Below, piece by piece: positions 1 to 11,765 of a stretch of DNA of 64,000 nt. The stretch spans positions 27,753,840 through 27,817,839 of the forward strand of contig CM049322.1 in NCBI GenBank assembly GCA_026874595.1. The letters are read 5' to 3'. Made by a program: the position numbers and the translations under genes. The notes under the pieces are model-generated. The model was not told where the DNA came from. It worked only from the letters and a program-made list of their open reading frames with translations, and searched no databases. The DNA is from Sipunculus nudus. Lineage: Eukaryota; Annelida; Sipuncula; Golfingiida; Sipunculidae. Every line of letters begins with the position of its first letter. The first letter of the stretch is position 1.

Positions 1-183
1 CAAGACAGGTTACATTACCCTTAATATACATGTACATAATATGAGAGGTAATCATACCATTTATTATTTCTTTTTCTTTCTATATATATATATATATATA
101 AATAACTATATATATTAAAGATGAAAAGAAACATATATTTATGAATAAATCAATCAATGTCCCACAATTATCTATTCATATAA

Positions 184-185
<2 letters not shown>

Positions 186-274
<89 letters not shown>
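186..274. repeat. (AT)n microsatellite
   Basis: An almost pure alternating TA run of about 90 bp. It produces artefactual poly(Ile-Tyr) frames on the minus strand and is not coding. Confidence 0.97.
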
Positions 275-278
<4 letters not shown>

Positions 279-284
279 CTCTAA

Positions 285-921
285 GATCCTGTAAGGAATA
301 AAGATGAGAATTTCAAACCTGATTGTTTCTAAAATGTCATGCTTGTCTTTGAATGTCATTAAATTAAAATTATTTTAAAATCTGCTACATATTGTTTAAA
401 AACACAAATATGTATATTCTATATGTGGTGAAACTTTTCCTGGAAGAATTATATATTACTGTCATCACGTTAGGTGGTATCATCATCATATTAAAGCAAT
501 ATATGCTGCATCCCTGGGCGTGATACTATATATATAGTATATTTGAAAAAGGATTTCTTTTCAGTTTTAGCTTATTATATTGGCTAGTAGCAATTATTTT
601 TCTGACTTACAGTCATACTCCATGTATATATCCAACCCATAAATGAAAGGATAAAAATAAGCATCTTTCATTAGAAAGCATCAATCCATCCGCACCAAAG
701 GTCAATTTGAAGCTGGATGATGGTTGGCAATAAACGTAAGGTTCAATTTTAATGCTGTTCATTACCCTGTGTTTGTTTATGTCTAACAGGATTATATTCT
801 TTGCATGTGCTTACATAATAATTTTTAATCGTTTATGCAAAAATGCAATCGATTTTGAAAGAAAACGACATATCATTGATGTAATCGATTAATCGGCACA
901 CCACTATAGGTAATAGGTCCA
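285..921. other. AT-rich unique sequence, no gene seen
   Basis: No open frame of protein-like composition. It may hold the 3' untranslated region of the minus-strand candidate gene that ends near 922. I see no clear AATAAA on the minus strand between 780 and 920, so the transcript end is unknown. Confidence 0.5.
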
Positions 922-1086
922 TTAATGCGTTAGCTCTGTGCGCAGCCTCACAACAGATATAGGCACAGCCCTAGAGCTTTTAAGTCCAAAATCAAACTCC
1001 TCTAAAAAAGAAAAAGTCTTTCTCAGTGACTTCGGGTACAGAAACCCATATGCGAAATAGGCCGCCATCACAAGGGCAATCCCCAT
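922..1086 (-). CDS. candidate 54-residue membrane micropeptide (last exon of a 3-exon model)
   Basis: Not a recognised gene. In the minus-strand frame ending at TAA 922-924 the stretch is open for 75 codons, from about 1149. The first ATG in that stretch is at 1086, giving 54 residues. The N-terminus (MGIALVMAAYFAYGFLYP) looks like a single membrane helix and is followed by basic KSLRK. The in-frame upstream part (SSCNLTCDDGSVYVS) reads like a short extracellular segment with an N-glycosylation motif, so the true start could lie in another exon. Upstream lies an acceptor (TTCTGTTACAG) that would open this exon at 1210, but two TGA codons in this frame at about 1150-1156 block translation from that acceptor. 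As spliced, the ORF is either a downstream micropeptide after several short uORFs or needs another acceptor. The region is less AT-rich than its surroundings. A chance open frame remains possible. Confidence 0.3.
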   Translation of the reverse strand: MGIALVMAAYFAYGFLYPKSLRKTFSFLEEFDFGLKSSRAVPISVVRLRTELTH

Positions 1087-1628
1087 CGAAACGTATACGG
1101 AGCCGTCATCACAGGTGAGATTACAGCTACTGCCACCACGTGCAACTCGTCATCATGGAGTACATCCTGACCACCAGTGAACTTTAGTATTGGTATTGCG
1201 ACGTTTCTTCCTGTAACAGAAAATGCAGATTGTTACACATTCCAATATAAATAAAAGCATCCATTATATTCAGAGGATTTTGAAGTAACCCTAAAGTTGT
1301 CTATAGGTTACAGAAAAAGTAAGTCTATTTACATTAATTTTGTTATTTGTATATAAAACGTATATGTTAAAACAGTCCCAGTGTTAGCGGCCCTGAGTAT
1401 TTATTTTTTGCATTATAAAGACGGACAAAACCTGCTTTTCTAGCGCAGCATTGCAGAAAGTTAGGTGTGCCAAAATAGAGGAAAATATCCCCACAAACAA
1501 TAGATAGATAGATGGATGGATTGATAGCTAAATTTCAAAGGTAAAGAGGCATGTTTCACTGTACCTCTGCCCCATGAAGTTAGTAATATTTATATTTCTT
1601 ATTTAAAACAAAGTAACAACATAATTAC

Positions 1629-1707
1629 CTTTTTATGGAGGAACAGGTGGTCTTCATGTTCCCCAAAAAGATCGGGATCGTTTATATTGCAGCATTATTC
1701 TTCAAAC
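1629..1707 (-). other. candidate internal exon (79 nt) of the minus-strand model
   Basis: Bounded by a strong acceptor (pyrimidine run then CAG, 1708-1710) and a GTAATT donor (1621-1628). One frame reads NINDPDLFGEHEDHLFLHKK and ends in phase 0, then continues into the next exon for eight residues (EETSQYQY) before TAA. That frame has a TAA near its 5' end, so either the exon is mostly untranslated or the acceptor differs. No function is assigned. Confidence 0.3.
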
Positions 1708-1710
1708 CTG

Positions 1711-2743
1711 AAAAAAATAACAACTGAATTTAGGGTTACAAGAATAACATGTTTGGTGTTTGATATACAGTATGACCCCAAACAGTGATAAAGTGAGCAT
1801 GCTGAAGCCCAGTGTTTTGCCTTTCACGGCACCGCGTGACCAGTGACTATTTCTGTGATTTCACAATCGGATGTATCTGTACAGCCTAGCACTCAGGCAC
1901 TGTAAGACTAACGTGTATACCCCATGCTGTGACCAGCTCCCACTGATGGGCCGATGGCCACCTAATGGCTACTCATTTATCATTCCACATGTGCATGGTG
2001 TACACATTGCAACCTACATCTGGTATTACCATCGATATCAACTGACCTTTATAAAGCAACACATTTTAAAACGTACTTCCCCTAACCATAATAGTATAAT
2101 AGAACATCAGTTATAGAACCTCTTACATACACAGAACACATACACGCACATACGCACACTCACACATATATTTATATACATATATATATATATATATATA
2201 TTATACATATATATATGTATATATATGCACAAACATATTAACATAATTGCGCACACAAATATATGTAAATATACACTTCACACAAACATACATACACCCA
2301 ACTTGTATATCCGCAAGCATTGGCCTACAAACGACGTATTGGAGAGGTTTGATAATTACAATGTCAATAGGGAATCTATGCCCGGGCCATGTTGGAAACT
2401 TGCCTGGGGTACAGTGATACATCCACGATACTATAGTGCTGACACAAGCTGTTTATATACCCATTATAAATATATGTCCTGTATATTATCCATGCTCTGT
2501 ATACAAGTACACTGTACACTTAAATGATATAATATAACATCTGTATTACAAATAATCAAAACTGATTGTGTATCGTCAAAAACATATACTGTGCAGTTTT
2601 CTTACAGCGATGCATCCCGATATATAACTTGCAACTTTAAAGCTCAATTAAGTGTTATAACTCATGTAGATGATATATAGCATTTCTTTCCAGATAGAGT
2701 AAACAAATATTCAGTGGGTAAAATAATACATTCAAAAACTTAC
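1711..2743. other. putative intron; contains a short (AT)n block at 2170-2230
   Basis: Between the candidate exons 1629-1707 and 2744-3011. Mostly AT-rich, with an AT microsatellite and CA/TA-rich flanks. Plus-strand frames here are short and of skewed composition, and no gene is supported. Confidence 0.35.
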
Positions 2744-3011
2744 CTTATATTCTTCACTGTCTGTTTGTGACGTTACTGGCTTGCAGTCTGTACAGTACTT
2801 CAGCTGAACCTGGATCTGTCTCCACTGGTCAGCACTGGTCAGCACACTGTTCTAAATACCCGGCACTTGTAAGATTGGCGCGAAAGCGTATCAATTTACG
2901 ATTAAGCAATGTCAGTGAGAGTCGTCGCCTCGTTTTACATGAATGCAGCTGAAAAATGCTGTTTACACTACACGCCAATCGCACAGAAATGCTGAAAATA
3001 GTGAGAGGCAA
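2744..3011 (-). other. candidate first exon / 5' UTR of the minus-strand model
   Basis: On the minus strand this stretch ends in ATATAAG|GTAAGT, a near-consensus donor (intron starts at 2743). It is GC-richer than its surroundings and has short open frames without a clear start. The 5' limit is arbitrary, since no TATA or initiator is evident. Joined to 1629-1707 and to 1210 downward, it forms a transcript with introns of about 1,036 and 418 bp. Confidence 0.3.
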
Positions 3012-3487
3012 GTGATTGCCGTGTTATGTAACCCTGGCTAGAGTTTGTCATATTTCCATTTTAAATGTTTTGATAATAATTATTAATATTGAAAAAAATA
3101 ACAAGAGTACCAATTTTGGTTCAGATTGTATATCACTGCTGAAAAAGTATACACTTACTTATATATATATATATATACCACCGTACAATCTTTAATGGCC
3201 AAAACTAATTCAGCAACGAATTACTTTACTAGACCAAAATTTCTAGTAAGAGTAACTGCATGCTTATTTAATTAAAAAAAAAAACTTATATTTCCCTAAT
3301 CATAATATCATGTAGACCTGTATTCGGACCACACTAATAATTATCAATACAACTATTTTAATACTTGAGTTCAACCTTTAAATTTAAACTCCTTTATATC
3401 TCTAAGGAACGCCTTGTCTCTCGGAAGCGTTTAATTTGTCAGGTTATAGAATCACTTCTTGATATACCCTGTTTTACAAGAAGCACT
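3012..3487. other. AT-rich unique sequence, no gene seen
   Basis: Contains a short AT run near 3159-3177 and poly-A near 3275. Nothing coding is recognisable. It could include the promoter of the minus-strand candidate, but no motif supports that. Confidence 0.45.
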
Positions 3488-3657
3488 TCCAAAGAACCCT
3501 CATGACTCTCAAAGAACCCTAAATCATCCCAAAGAACCCACCTTTATTTAAAGAACCCTGTTTTGCCTCATAACACCCTAGAGTTCTTTACTCAACCCTG
3601 TGGTTCTTCAAAGAACCCTCAAAGAACCCTCAAGAACCCTTTTTTCTTAGAGTGTAC
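3488..3657 (-). mobile_element. MITE-like terminal region built of AAAGAACCCT repeats
   Basis: Eight or so copies of AAAGAACCCT or a close variant, an imperfect palindrome (GGTTCTTCAAAGAACC) and a right edge that on the minus strand begins CACTCTAAGAAAAAAGGG. From general knowledge, this style of terminus occurs in widespread non-autonomous DNA elements of aquatic animals. The left edge and target duplication were not located, so the class is uncertain. Confidence 0.5.
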
Positions 3658-4221
3658 TCATATTGAGCAGTTTAATTTTATTATAATGGTTGGTATTATG
3701 TACTGGACAATTCTTTTACCTCAGGCTAGGTTATACTTTACTCATGCCTGTTTATCTGTTGGCTTTCCGGTTTTTTTATGATTGCGCAAAAATAACTACC
3801 AAACCACAGGAACAGGATTTAATCCTAGTTAGATTTGATAAAACTCTGAAGGGGACGCTCTCTGTAAAATGAATGCTATCATAAAAATAACAACAATAAT
3901 AAGATCTAAGGGAACTTAGATTTATTTTAAATAAGATAACAAAATATACTACACCTGTGCAGATCAGAACATGATAATTAAATATAGCAGTTGTGAAATT
4001 AGAATCTCTCATTGAGAAAGTTGACACGCGTGGATCTGCTGCCACCGCTTCTGTTCAGCACCGGCGTTGTTGTTGATGAATTTACAGCATATCGATGGCC
4101 AACATGCACCGACGCAAAATAGCTGAATTTTTAAAGAGAAACAATTTTAAATATTAATATTAAGACAATATTGACGATATACTGACACTATGTATACAGG
4201 TATATATAGGCACATAGTATG

Positions 4222-4225
<4 letters not shown>
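3658..4225. other. unique sequence with a weak coding-like patch at 3980-4110
   Basis: Around 3980-4110 two overlapping plus-strand frames stay open for 33-42 codons in a locally GC-richer patch (for example VDLLPPLLFSTGVVVDEF). No matching splice-site pair was found. A minus-strand frame also crosses it. I do not call a gene. Confidence 0.3.

Positions 4226-4284
<59 letters not shown>
4226..4284. repeat. (AT)n microsatellite
   Basis: A pure alternating AT run of about 60 bp. Confidence 0.97.
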
Positions 4285-4286
<2 letters not shown>

Positions 4287-4558
4287 AACTCATACTCCCA
4301 CACATGCACATACAGACTTACTGTTTACATTTGCTGGGGTACACGATTCCAGTACGAAACATGTGACCATAAATTAGACTATTATGTTGTTTTGTAGGTT
4401 ATTAATTCTTTTATTCATAGATTTTTTATTCTTATAAATCAAACTTAACTCATCAAACTAACAGGGTGTCAAAACAGGGTAAGATAATGGTATTTTAACG
4501 TTAATACGTGATAAATTCTAAACAGGCTAACTTCAGTTAATAGTTCACGTCTCTACAG

Positions 4559-4656
4559 ATACACAGCAGCCCCCGCAAGCAGTTTTGGATATTGGCGCAT
4601 CAAGTTACAGACTGGAAACAGTGGCACTCCCAATGTGGGGCATGATGAGTCTCTGA
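4559..4656 (+). CDS. candidate coding exon A (98 nt)
   Basis: Preceded by a strong acceptor (ACGTCTCTACAG, AG at 4557-4558) and followed by a plausible donor (CTGA|GTATAG). With codons starting at 4560 it reads YTAAPASSFGYWRIKLQTGN and then SGTPNVGHDESL, with no stop. The other two frames hit stops. One leftover base (A) at the 3' end is completed by GT at the start of exon B, giving Ser, so the phases agree. Composition is balanced, unlike the AT-rich flanks. No upstream exon or start codon was found. The protein family is not recognised. Confidence 0.38.
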
Positions 4657-4765
4657 GTATAGTTCACGCTAATCTAATCTTTTAAGCCTCTCAGATGAGA
4701 AGATTATGGACAAAGAAATAGTGAGGAGGTAAAACTACTCAGGTTGATGACTTTAAACTTTTCAG

Positions 4766-4848
4766 GTGTGTTCAGTGAGGGTGCCTACATCCGTGAGACA
4801 GGGTCTCTTCTGGTACAGGTTTGTTTAGCTGACAGTACACTGTCCTAG
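4766..4848 (+). CDS. candidate coding exon B (53-nt exon or terminal exon)
   Basis: Opened by AACTTTTCAG (AG at 4764-4765). After the two bases that complete exon A's last codon it reads VFSEGAYIRETGSLLVQ. At 4818 there is an internal donor (TACAG|GTTTGT) in phase 0. Reading through instead gives VCLADSTLS and a TAG at 4846-4848, so this is either a 53-nt internal exon or the terminal exon. The intron from exon A would be 109 bp. The phase match with exon A is the main support. Function unknown. Confidence 0.38.
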
Positions 4849-5190
4849 CCGAAACATGTCCACTTGCATGTATAAGTAACCTGTCCCAGTTCTGACCTAC
4901 ACTAGCCTGTTAATTGATATCTTTCGTTGTTGAAGTTTATTTTTACATGGTTAGATGGTTATTGTATGTAGAAGATAGTTTAAGGGTTGAAAGTTTAAAA
5001 TCTTCAGAGGTTTTATACCCTGTACATGGATTTTATTTTTTTTTTAAATATTAAAATCATTACAATATGTTGGCTGTGTTTGATAGTTAAATAATAAACG
5101 TATGTAATATATAAGTATATAATATAATAACATGTTAATAATATATCATTAATATCAGCATTTAAACATCTGTAGATGAGCGTATAAGCC
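4849..5190. other. AT-rich unique sequence, no gene seen
   Basis: Nothing recognisable. It would be the 3' UTR or an intron of the plus-strand candidate, if that is real. Confidence 0.4.
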
Positions 5191-5280
5191 AGGTCCTATA
5201 GCACCTTTATATTCGGGAGAGGTAAAGCTGTCTGACCCATCTTAAGATCGACGACGCAGTATCCAATGTTAATTATTAGG

Positions 5281-5343
<63 letters not shown>
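5191..5343 (-). repeat. interspersed repeat end with (AT)n and (GT)n tail
   Basis: The block before the microsatellite contains, on the minus strand, GGATACTGCGTCG followed three bases later by ATCTTAAGAT. The same arrangement occurs at about 18498-18520 beside another (AT)n run. The pure (AT)n spans about 5284-5316, followed by (GT)n to 5343. Probably two copies of one microsatellite-bearing mobile element. Confidence 0.5.
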
Positions 5344-5344
<1 letters not shown>

Positions 5345-6689
5345 ATACATATAAATTATCACATCAAGCAATTTAACATCAAAGTTAAAATTTGACGCAA
5401 CAAGAGTACATATACATGCACCCTATAGTACAGTTTATTACTGATGGATTCCGAAACTACGGATGACATGCATGGGAACATCAAAACAAACGTATTTAAT
5501 AATTTAGTGATCAGCAGACTGCATGTAAAAAGTAAGGACATGTTTCATGTTTTATATCGAAACGCCAGTTTGTCCCACTTTTCGAAACATGTTCCTTGTG
5601 ATTTTCCGTTTTTACATTCAGGTAAATATAGGACTTTCACATGAATTGTTTTCAAAACATGTTTTAAAAATAAGGTAATTTTGATATCAAATATGTTTTC
5701 AAGCGTCTCAGTTTTAAAACACCAAATGCTTGTAACACCTGCATGGTATGGTCTCACTTTTCGAAACACAAAGCAAAAAAAAAAAAAAAAACTCAGGTTC
5801 TGTATATGATGTTTATTCATTATTCCCAGCTGCGTGGTGCACCATTTGCAGCTGCTTTTAATATATTCACATTTTGCTATCTTGATAATCACCAAATAAA
5901 TAAAATGATGAACCATATGTACGCACTATGTGAAATAAGTTCGTATATAAGCTAAACCAAATTACCTATATAGGAGGACATGCATCTTTGAAATGAGTAC
6001 CAAAAAAATTAACTAATTTTTTTTATTAGCATTTGCGTAACTAAACTATATATTGATTTTAAAAAATCATGGATTTTAAATACTAAATGTATATTCTCTT
6101 GAATAAAAATGGTCTTAACTCAATACAAGTAAATAAGGTTTGACAACTTTTGAAAGAAGAAAAGTGCATATTTCTGCTGTTTTTCGCGAAGAAAATGTCA
6201 AATAAATTATCAAATAATTAAATGAGAATGATTCTTTTCTTAAATGAGACGAACAGTTTCATGGAAGGTAAAACAATTATATAATAACTCTATACGTAAA
6301 AGATTTGATATAAAATACCTTTGTCAATAAAAGCAATGTTCGAGTCATTTAGAGTGGACCCTTGGTAATGCATGCATGTATAAGGAAACTCTTGGCATTG
6401 AATTCATAGGTCAGCAAATATGCTATGTGTATACCTCCAGTAACAATGGGGACCTTTAATGAGCAATGCCTAACTCTAGCCTAACTTTCAGCAATAAAAG
6501 TGTTATAGGATTCCGATAGTTTAAACCTTCAAACATAAATATACCTGCTTGCAATGAGTGATGCATGTTTAAATTAAAGTCAATATCTTTTAAACGGCAA
6601 TGTTGCAAATAGTGTGCATGCATCATTACAATACATGTTTATATATATATATATGTTATATATGTTGTATACGTATGTATGTATGTATG

Positions 6690-6721
<32 letters not shown>

Positions 6722-6894
6722 ATGACTTTTTAAAGCCCCTGACTATTTATTTATTCGGTCAAAAGAGGACAGATATACCTTAACAATCAACATGTTGCAA
6801 GAAATTGTTTTATGGTGAATATTCTGCACCAAAGGATCCGATTAACAATATGTTAAAAGTTTACGGTAATTGGACTTCCGGAAAGTTATATTTT
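5344..6894. other. AT-rich unique sequence with short low-complexity tracts
   Basis: Holds a poly-A run at about 5773-5791 and AT/GTAT tracts at 6641-6720. The open frames here are AT-driven and unlike proteins. No gene or RNA is supported. Confidence 0.5.
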
Positions 6895-7665
6895 CATTTG
6901 ACTTGTAATTTTGGTACTACAGCCTTTTGGTCTGTGTATCCATTGAAACCAAATAAAGCTACTCCATGATGAGAAGTGGACGACTCATGGCAATTTAGGA
7001 CGCCTTCGTAAAATTAGTACGTGGAGACGTTTTCATTGGTTCCAATGGATTTCACGACCCCCCAGAAAACTGGTACTAGATAACAAAACTACAACTCTAT
7101 GATGAAAAATAAATTATTTATGGCCATTATAAGGAATCGGTAGCCATTTTGGACGCCATCTTGGATTGTCCCGTTATATATGACTATAAGCGGAGACGTT
7201 TCCATTGGTTCCAATGGATTTCTCGACCCCCCAAAAAAACTGGTACTAGATAACAAAACTACAACTCTATGATGAAAAATAAATTATTTATGGTCATTAT
7301 AAGGAATGGGAAGCCATTTTGGACGCCATCTTGGATTTTCCAGTTATATATGACTATAAGCGGAGACGTTTCCATTGGTTCCAATGGATTTCTCGAGCCC
7401 CCAAAAAACTGGTACTAGATAACAAAAATACAACTCTATGATGAAAAATAAATTATTTATGGCCATTATAAGGAATGGGAAGCCATTTTGGACGCCATCT
7501 TGGATTTTCCAGTTATATGTGACTATAAGCGGAGACGTTTTCATTGGTTTCATTGGATTTCTGGACCCCAAGTTCCTATTAGCATAGAACAAAACCACAG
7601 ATAAATGATAACGAATAAAATTATTTATGGCCATTTTATGTTCTTTATATACGGCGAATGTAAGA
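6895..7665. repeat. tandem repeat, ~169-bp unit, about 4 copies
   Basis: The anchor GGAGACGTTT recurs at about 7023, 7192, 7362 and 7531 (periods 169, 170, 169). Each full unit has TTCCAATGGATTTC, CTGGTACTAGATAACAAAA and AAGCCATTTTGGACGCCATC. The first and last units are diverged. The 125-residue minus-strand frame over this region is an artefact. Confidence 0.9.
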
Positions 7666-8628
7666 GGTAATATTAGAGGTAATATTAGAGGTAATATTGG
7701 ATTTTGCAGTACCTTGACCAATTTATCTTAACAATGACATTTTGGATTTGAACTTTCCAGCCAGCTTAACTGTGACGAATTTGATGCGTACCATATTTTC
7801 AGGGTGCTTTTACTATATAGCCAACAGTTTCCAACATAAAGTTATGAAGTAATCACAGATTGTATAAATGCTTAGTTTCAATTAAAATATATATATATAG
7901 CCCGTCTTTAAAGGGTTATGGTCTAAACACTTTTCCCCTGGAAAAGAGTTTAAGGAATTTGTTTGCGACTTCTTCCTGAAAAAAAATATCATTAATTGTA
8001 AGATAATGTTATTGTATGTTATAATATAGTGAATAGTTTTACATGTATATATAAAGCCATAATTGGGATCATTATTTATCTGTTAACAGTCATATTTGAA
8101 TGACCGAGAAATGGACTACGACTTATCAGAGACCTTTGATCTTTTTGTTTGGACAGACGGATTGACAATGCACAGGCAAATGTTAATGACTATATATATA
8201 GCAAAGATGAATCAAGTCAGCTAAACTATAAAACCATGGAGATAAAATATCAAAACTCCTTGCTAAAACTATAGTCACCCCCCCCCCCCCCCTTGCATCG
8301 ATGGTCTGCAGCCCCTTATTAAGTATCAGTATATTATTCATATTAGGATAAATAGCAGAAGCAGATCACGTATTTAATCCATATTTAGAATGTGAAAAGT
8401 GGGCTCTATAAAGCCACCCACAATTGAACCCCTATATATAACAAAATGATAACCAGATCAAGCTCTCATCTGATTCAATGTACCTATATCTTTCAATTTA
8501 TCCTCAGTTATTAAATTTAAAACATGAATTTTAAAACACGTATTAAGTGGCGCAGTTTACAGAGTGTATCAAATAATTATATTATAGGTCATGCATGCAT
8601 GAGCCCTCGCTCCCATTGGCCGTTTATT

Positions 8629-8676
<48 letters not shown>

Positions 8677-8787
8677 ACTGATCCATGCAGTATGAGCAAA
8701 ACTGTCTGTAACTTTCACTGAACGCCAAAATCATTTATAAATTATATTCCCATGCTTATTCTATTTTCAGACAAATATTCCAATATG

Positions 8788-8849
<62 letters not shown>

Positions 8850-8974
8850 AATATTCAAAATAAATGAGAACAAAGAGACATTGTTCAGAATATAAGGATG
8901 TGACTCTTTTCAAATTATATAAATTTGAAACTAAAAAATTGATATGACCACACTTATACCACCTGGTGGGCCAT
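7666..8974. other. AT-rich unique sequence with two (AT)n runs and a poly-C tract
   Basis: Three short AGAGGTAATATT repeats at about 7668-7700, a 15-base C run at 8278-8292, and (AT)n at 8631-8672 and 8791-8844. No gene is supported. Confidence 0.6.
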
Positions 8975-11765
8975 TCAACTTGATTTAGTATAAGTTGGTA
9001 CATAATGCTCAAACATTATTTTGTTTACTTCGCTCAGTTTAAGTTGGTATATAATGCTCAAACATAATTGTTTACTTGACTTAGTTTTAGTTGGTATATA
9101 ATGCTCAAACTTTTGTTTTATTTTACTCAGTTTTAGTTGGTATATAATGCTGAAACATTATTTTGTTTACATGACTCAGTTTTAGTTGGTATATAATGCT
9201 CAAACATCATTTTTTTTTCTTGACTCAGTTTGAGTTGGTATATAATGCTCAAACATTGTTTTTTTTATTGACTCAGTTTTAGTTGGTATATAATGCTCAA
9301 ACATTATTTTGTTTATTTGACTCAGTTTGAGTTGGTATATAATGCTTAAACATTATTTTGTTTATTTGACACATTTGAGTTGGTATATAATGCTCAAACA
9401 TTATTTTGTTCACTTGACTCAGTTTTAGTTGGTATATAATGCTAAAACATTGGTTTTGTTTACTTGACTCAGTTTTAGTTGGTATATAATGTTCAAACTT
9501 TTATTTTATTTGACTCAGTTTTATTTGGTATATAATGCTCAAACATTATTTTGTTTACTTGACTCAGTTTTAGTTGGTATATAATGCTCAAACATTATTT
9601 TGTTCAATTTACTCAGTTTTAGTTGGTATATAATGCTCAAACAGTATTTTGTTTACTTGACTCAGTTTTAGTTGGTATATAATGTTTAAACTTCTATTTT
9701 ATTTGACTCAGTTTTATTTGGTATATAATGCTCAAACATTATTTTGTTTATTTGACACATTTGAGTTGGTATATAATGCTCAAACATTATTATGTTTAAT
9801 TAACTCAGTTTTGGTTAGTAAAAATGCTCAAACATTAGTTTGTTTACTTGACTTAGTTTCAGTTGGTATATAATGCTCAAACATTATTATGTTTAATTAA
9901 CTCAGTTTTGGTTGGTATAAAATGCTCAAACATTATTTTGTTCACTTGACTCAGTTTTAGTTGGTTTATAATGCTTAAACATTATTTTGTTTACTTGACT
10001 CAGTTTGAGTGGGTATATAATGCTCAAACTTTTGTTTTATTTTACTCAGTTTTAGTTGGTATATAATGCTGAAACATTATTTTGTTTACATGACTCAGTT
10101 TTAGTTGGTATATAATGCTCAAACATCATTTTTTTTTCTTGACTCAGTTTGAGTTGGTATATAATGCTCAAACATCATTTTGTTAATTTGACTCAGTTTT
10201 AGTTGGTATATAATGCTCAAACATTGTTTTTTTTACATGACTCAGTTTTAGTTGGTATATAATGCTCAAACATTATTTTGTTTATTTGACTCAGTTTGTG
10301 TTTGTATATAATGCGTAAACATTATTTTGTTTATTTGACACATTTGAGTTGGTATATAATGCTCAAACATTATTTTGTTCACTTGACTCAGTTTTAGTTG
10401 GTATATAATGCTCAAACATTATTTGGTTTACTTGACTCAGTTTGAGTTGGTATATAATGTTCAAACTTTTATTTTATTTGACTCAGTTTTATTTGGTATA
10501 TAATGCTCAAACATTATTTTGTTTACTTGACTCAGTTTTAGTTGGTATATAATGCTCAAACATTATTTTGTTCACTTGACTCAGTTTTAGTTGGTATATA
10601 ATGCTCAAACAGTATTGTTTACTTGACTCAGTTTTAGTTGGTATATAATGCTCAAACATTATTTTGTTTATTTGACACATTTGAGTTGGTATATAATGCT
10701 AAAACATTATTTTGTTAACTTGACTCAGTTTTAGTTGGTATATAATGCTCAAACATTATTTTGGTCATTTGACTCAGTTTTAGTTGGTATATAATGCTCA
10801 AACAGTATTTTGTTTACTTGACTCAGTTTTAGTTGGTATATAATGCTCAAACATTATTTTGTTCATTTGACTCAGTTTTAGTTGGTATATAATGCTCAAA
10901 CATTATTTTGTTTTCTTGACTCAGTTTTAGTTGGTATATAATGCTCAAACATTATTTTTGTTCACTTGACTCAGTTTTAGTTGGTATATAATGCTCAAAC
11001 ATTATTTTGTTTACTTGACTCAGTTTTAGTTGGTGTATAATGTTCAAACTTCTATTTTATTTGACTCAGTTTTATTTGGTATATAATGCTCAAACATTAT
11101 TTTGTTCACTTGACTCAGTTTTAGTTGGTAAATAATGCTCAAATAGTATTTTGTTAATTTGACTCAGTTTTAGTTGGTATATATAATGTTCAGACATCAC
11201 TTTGTTAACTTGACTCAGTTTGAGTTGTGAGTTGGTATATAATGCTCAAACATTGTTTTGTTTTCTTGGCTCAGTTTTAGTTTGTATATATGCATGTTCA
11301 AACATTATTTTGTTTACTTGACTCAGTTTGAGTTGGTATATAATGTTCAAACATTATTTTGTTTACTTGACTCAGTTTGAGTTGGTATATAATGCTCAAA
11401 CATTGTTTTTTTTTACTTGACTCAGTTTTAGTTGGTATATAATGCTCAAACATTATTTTGTTTAATTGACTCAGTTTTAGTTGGTATATAATGCTCAAAC
11501 ATTGTTTTTTTTTACTTGACTCAGTTTGAGTTGGTGTATAATGTTCAAACATTATTTTGTTTATTTGACTCAGTTTGAGTTGGTATATAATGCTCAAACA
11601 TCATTTTGTTAATTTGACTCAGTTTTAGTTGGTATATAATGCTCAAACATTGGTTTTTTTACTTGACTCAGTTTTAGTTGGTATATAATGCTCAAACATT
11701 ATTTTGTTCATTTGACTCAGTTTTAGTTGGTTTATAATGCTCAAACATCATTTTGTTTACTTGCA
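8975..11765. repeat. minisatellite, ~48-bp unit, about 58 copies
   Basis: The unit contains TTGACTCAGTTTTAGTTGG and TATATAATGCTCAAACATTA. Length variants of 44-52 bp are frequent, through indels in the T-rich part. Copy number is array length divided by period. Most units keep TGACTCA and TATATAA. Both-strand frames through it (for example 11298-11597) are repeat artefacts. Confidence 0.97.

Noticed and set aside
168-359. Poly(Ile-Tyr) frame, and similar ones at 8524, 18314, 52429 and 53397
   Set aside because: Pure translation of (AT)n microsatellites.
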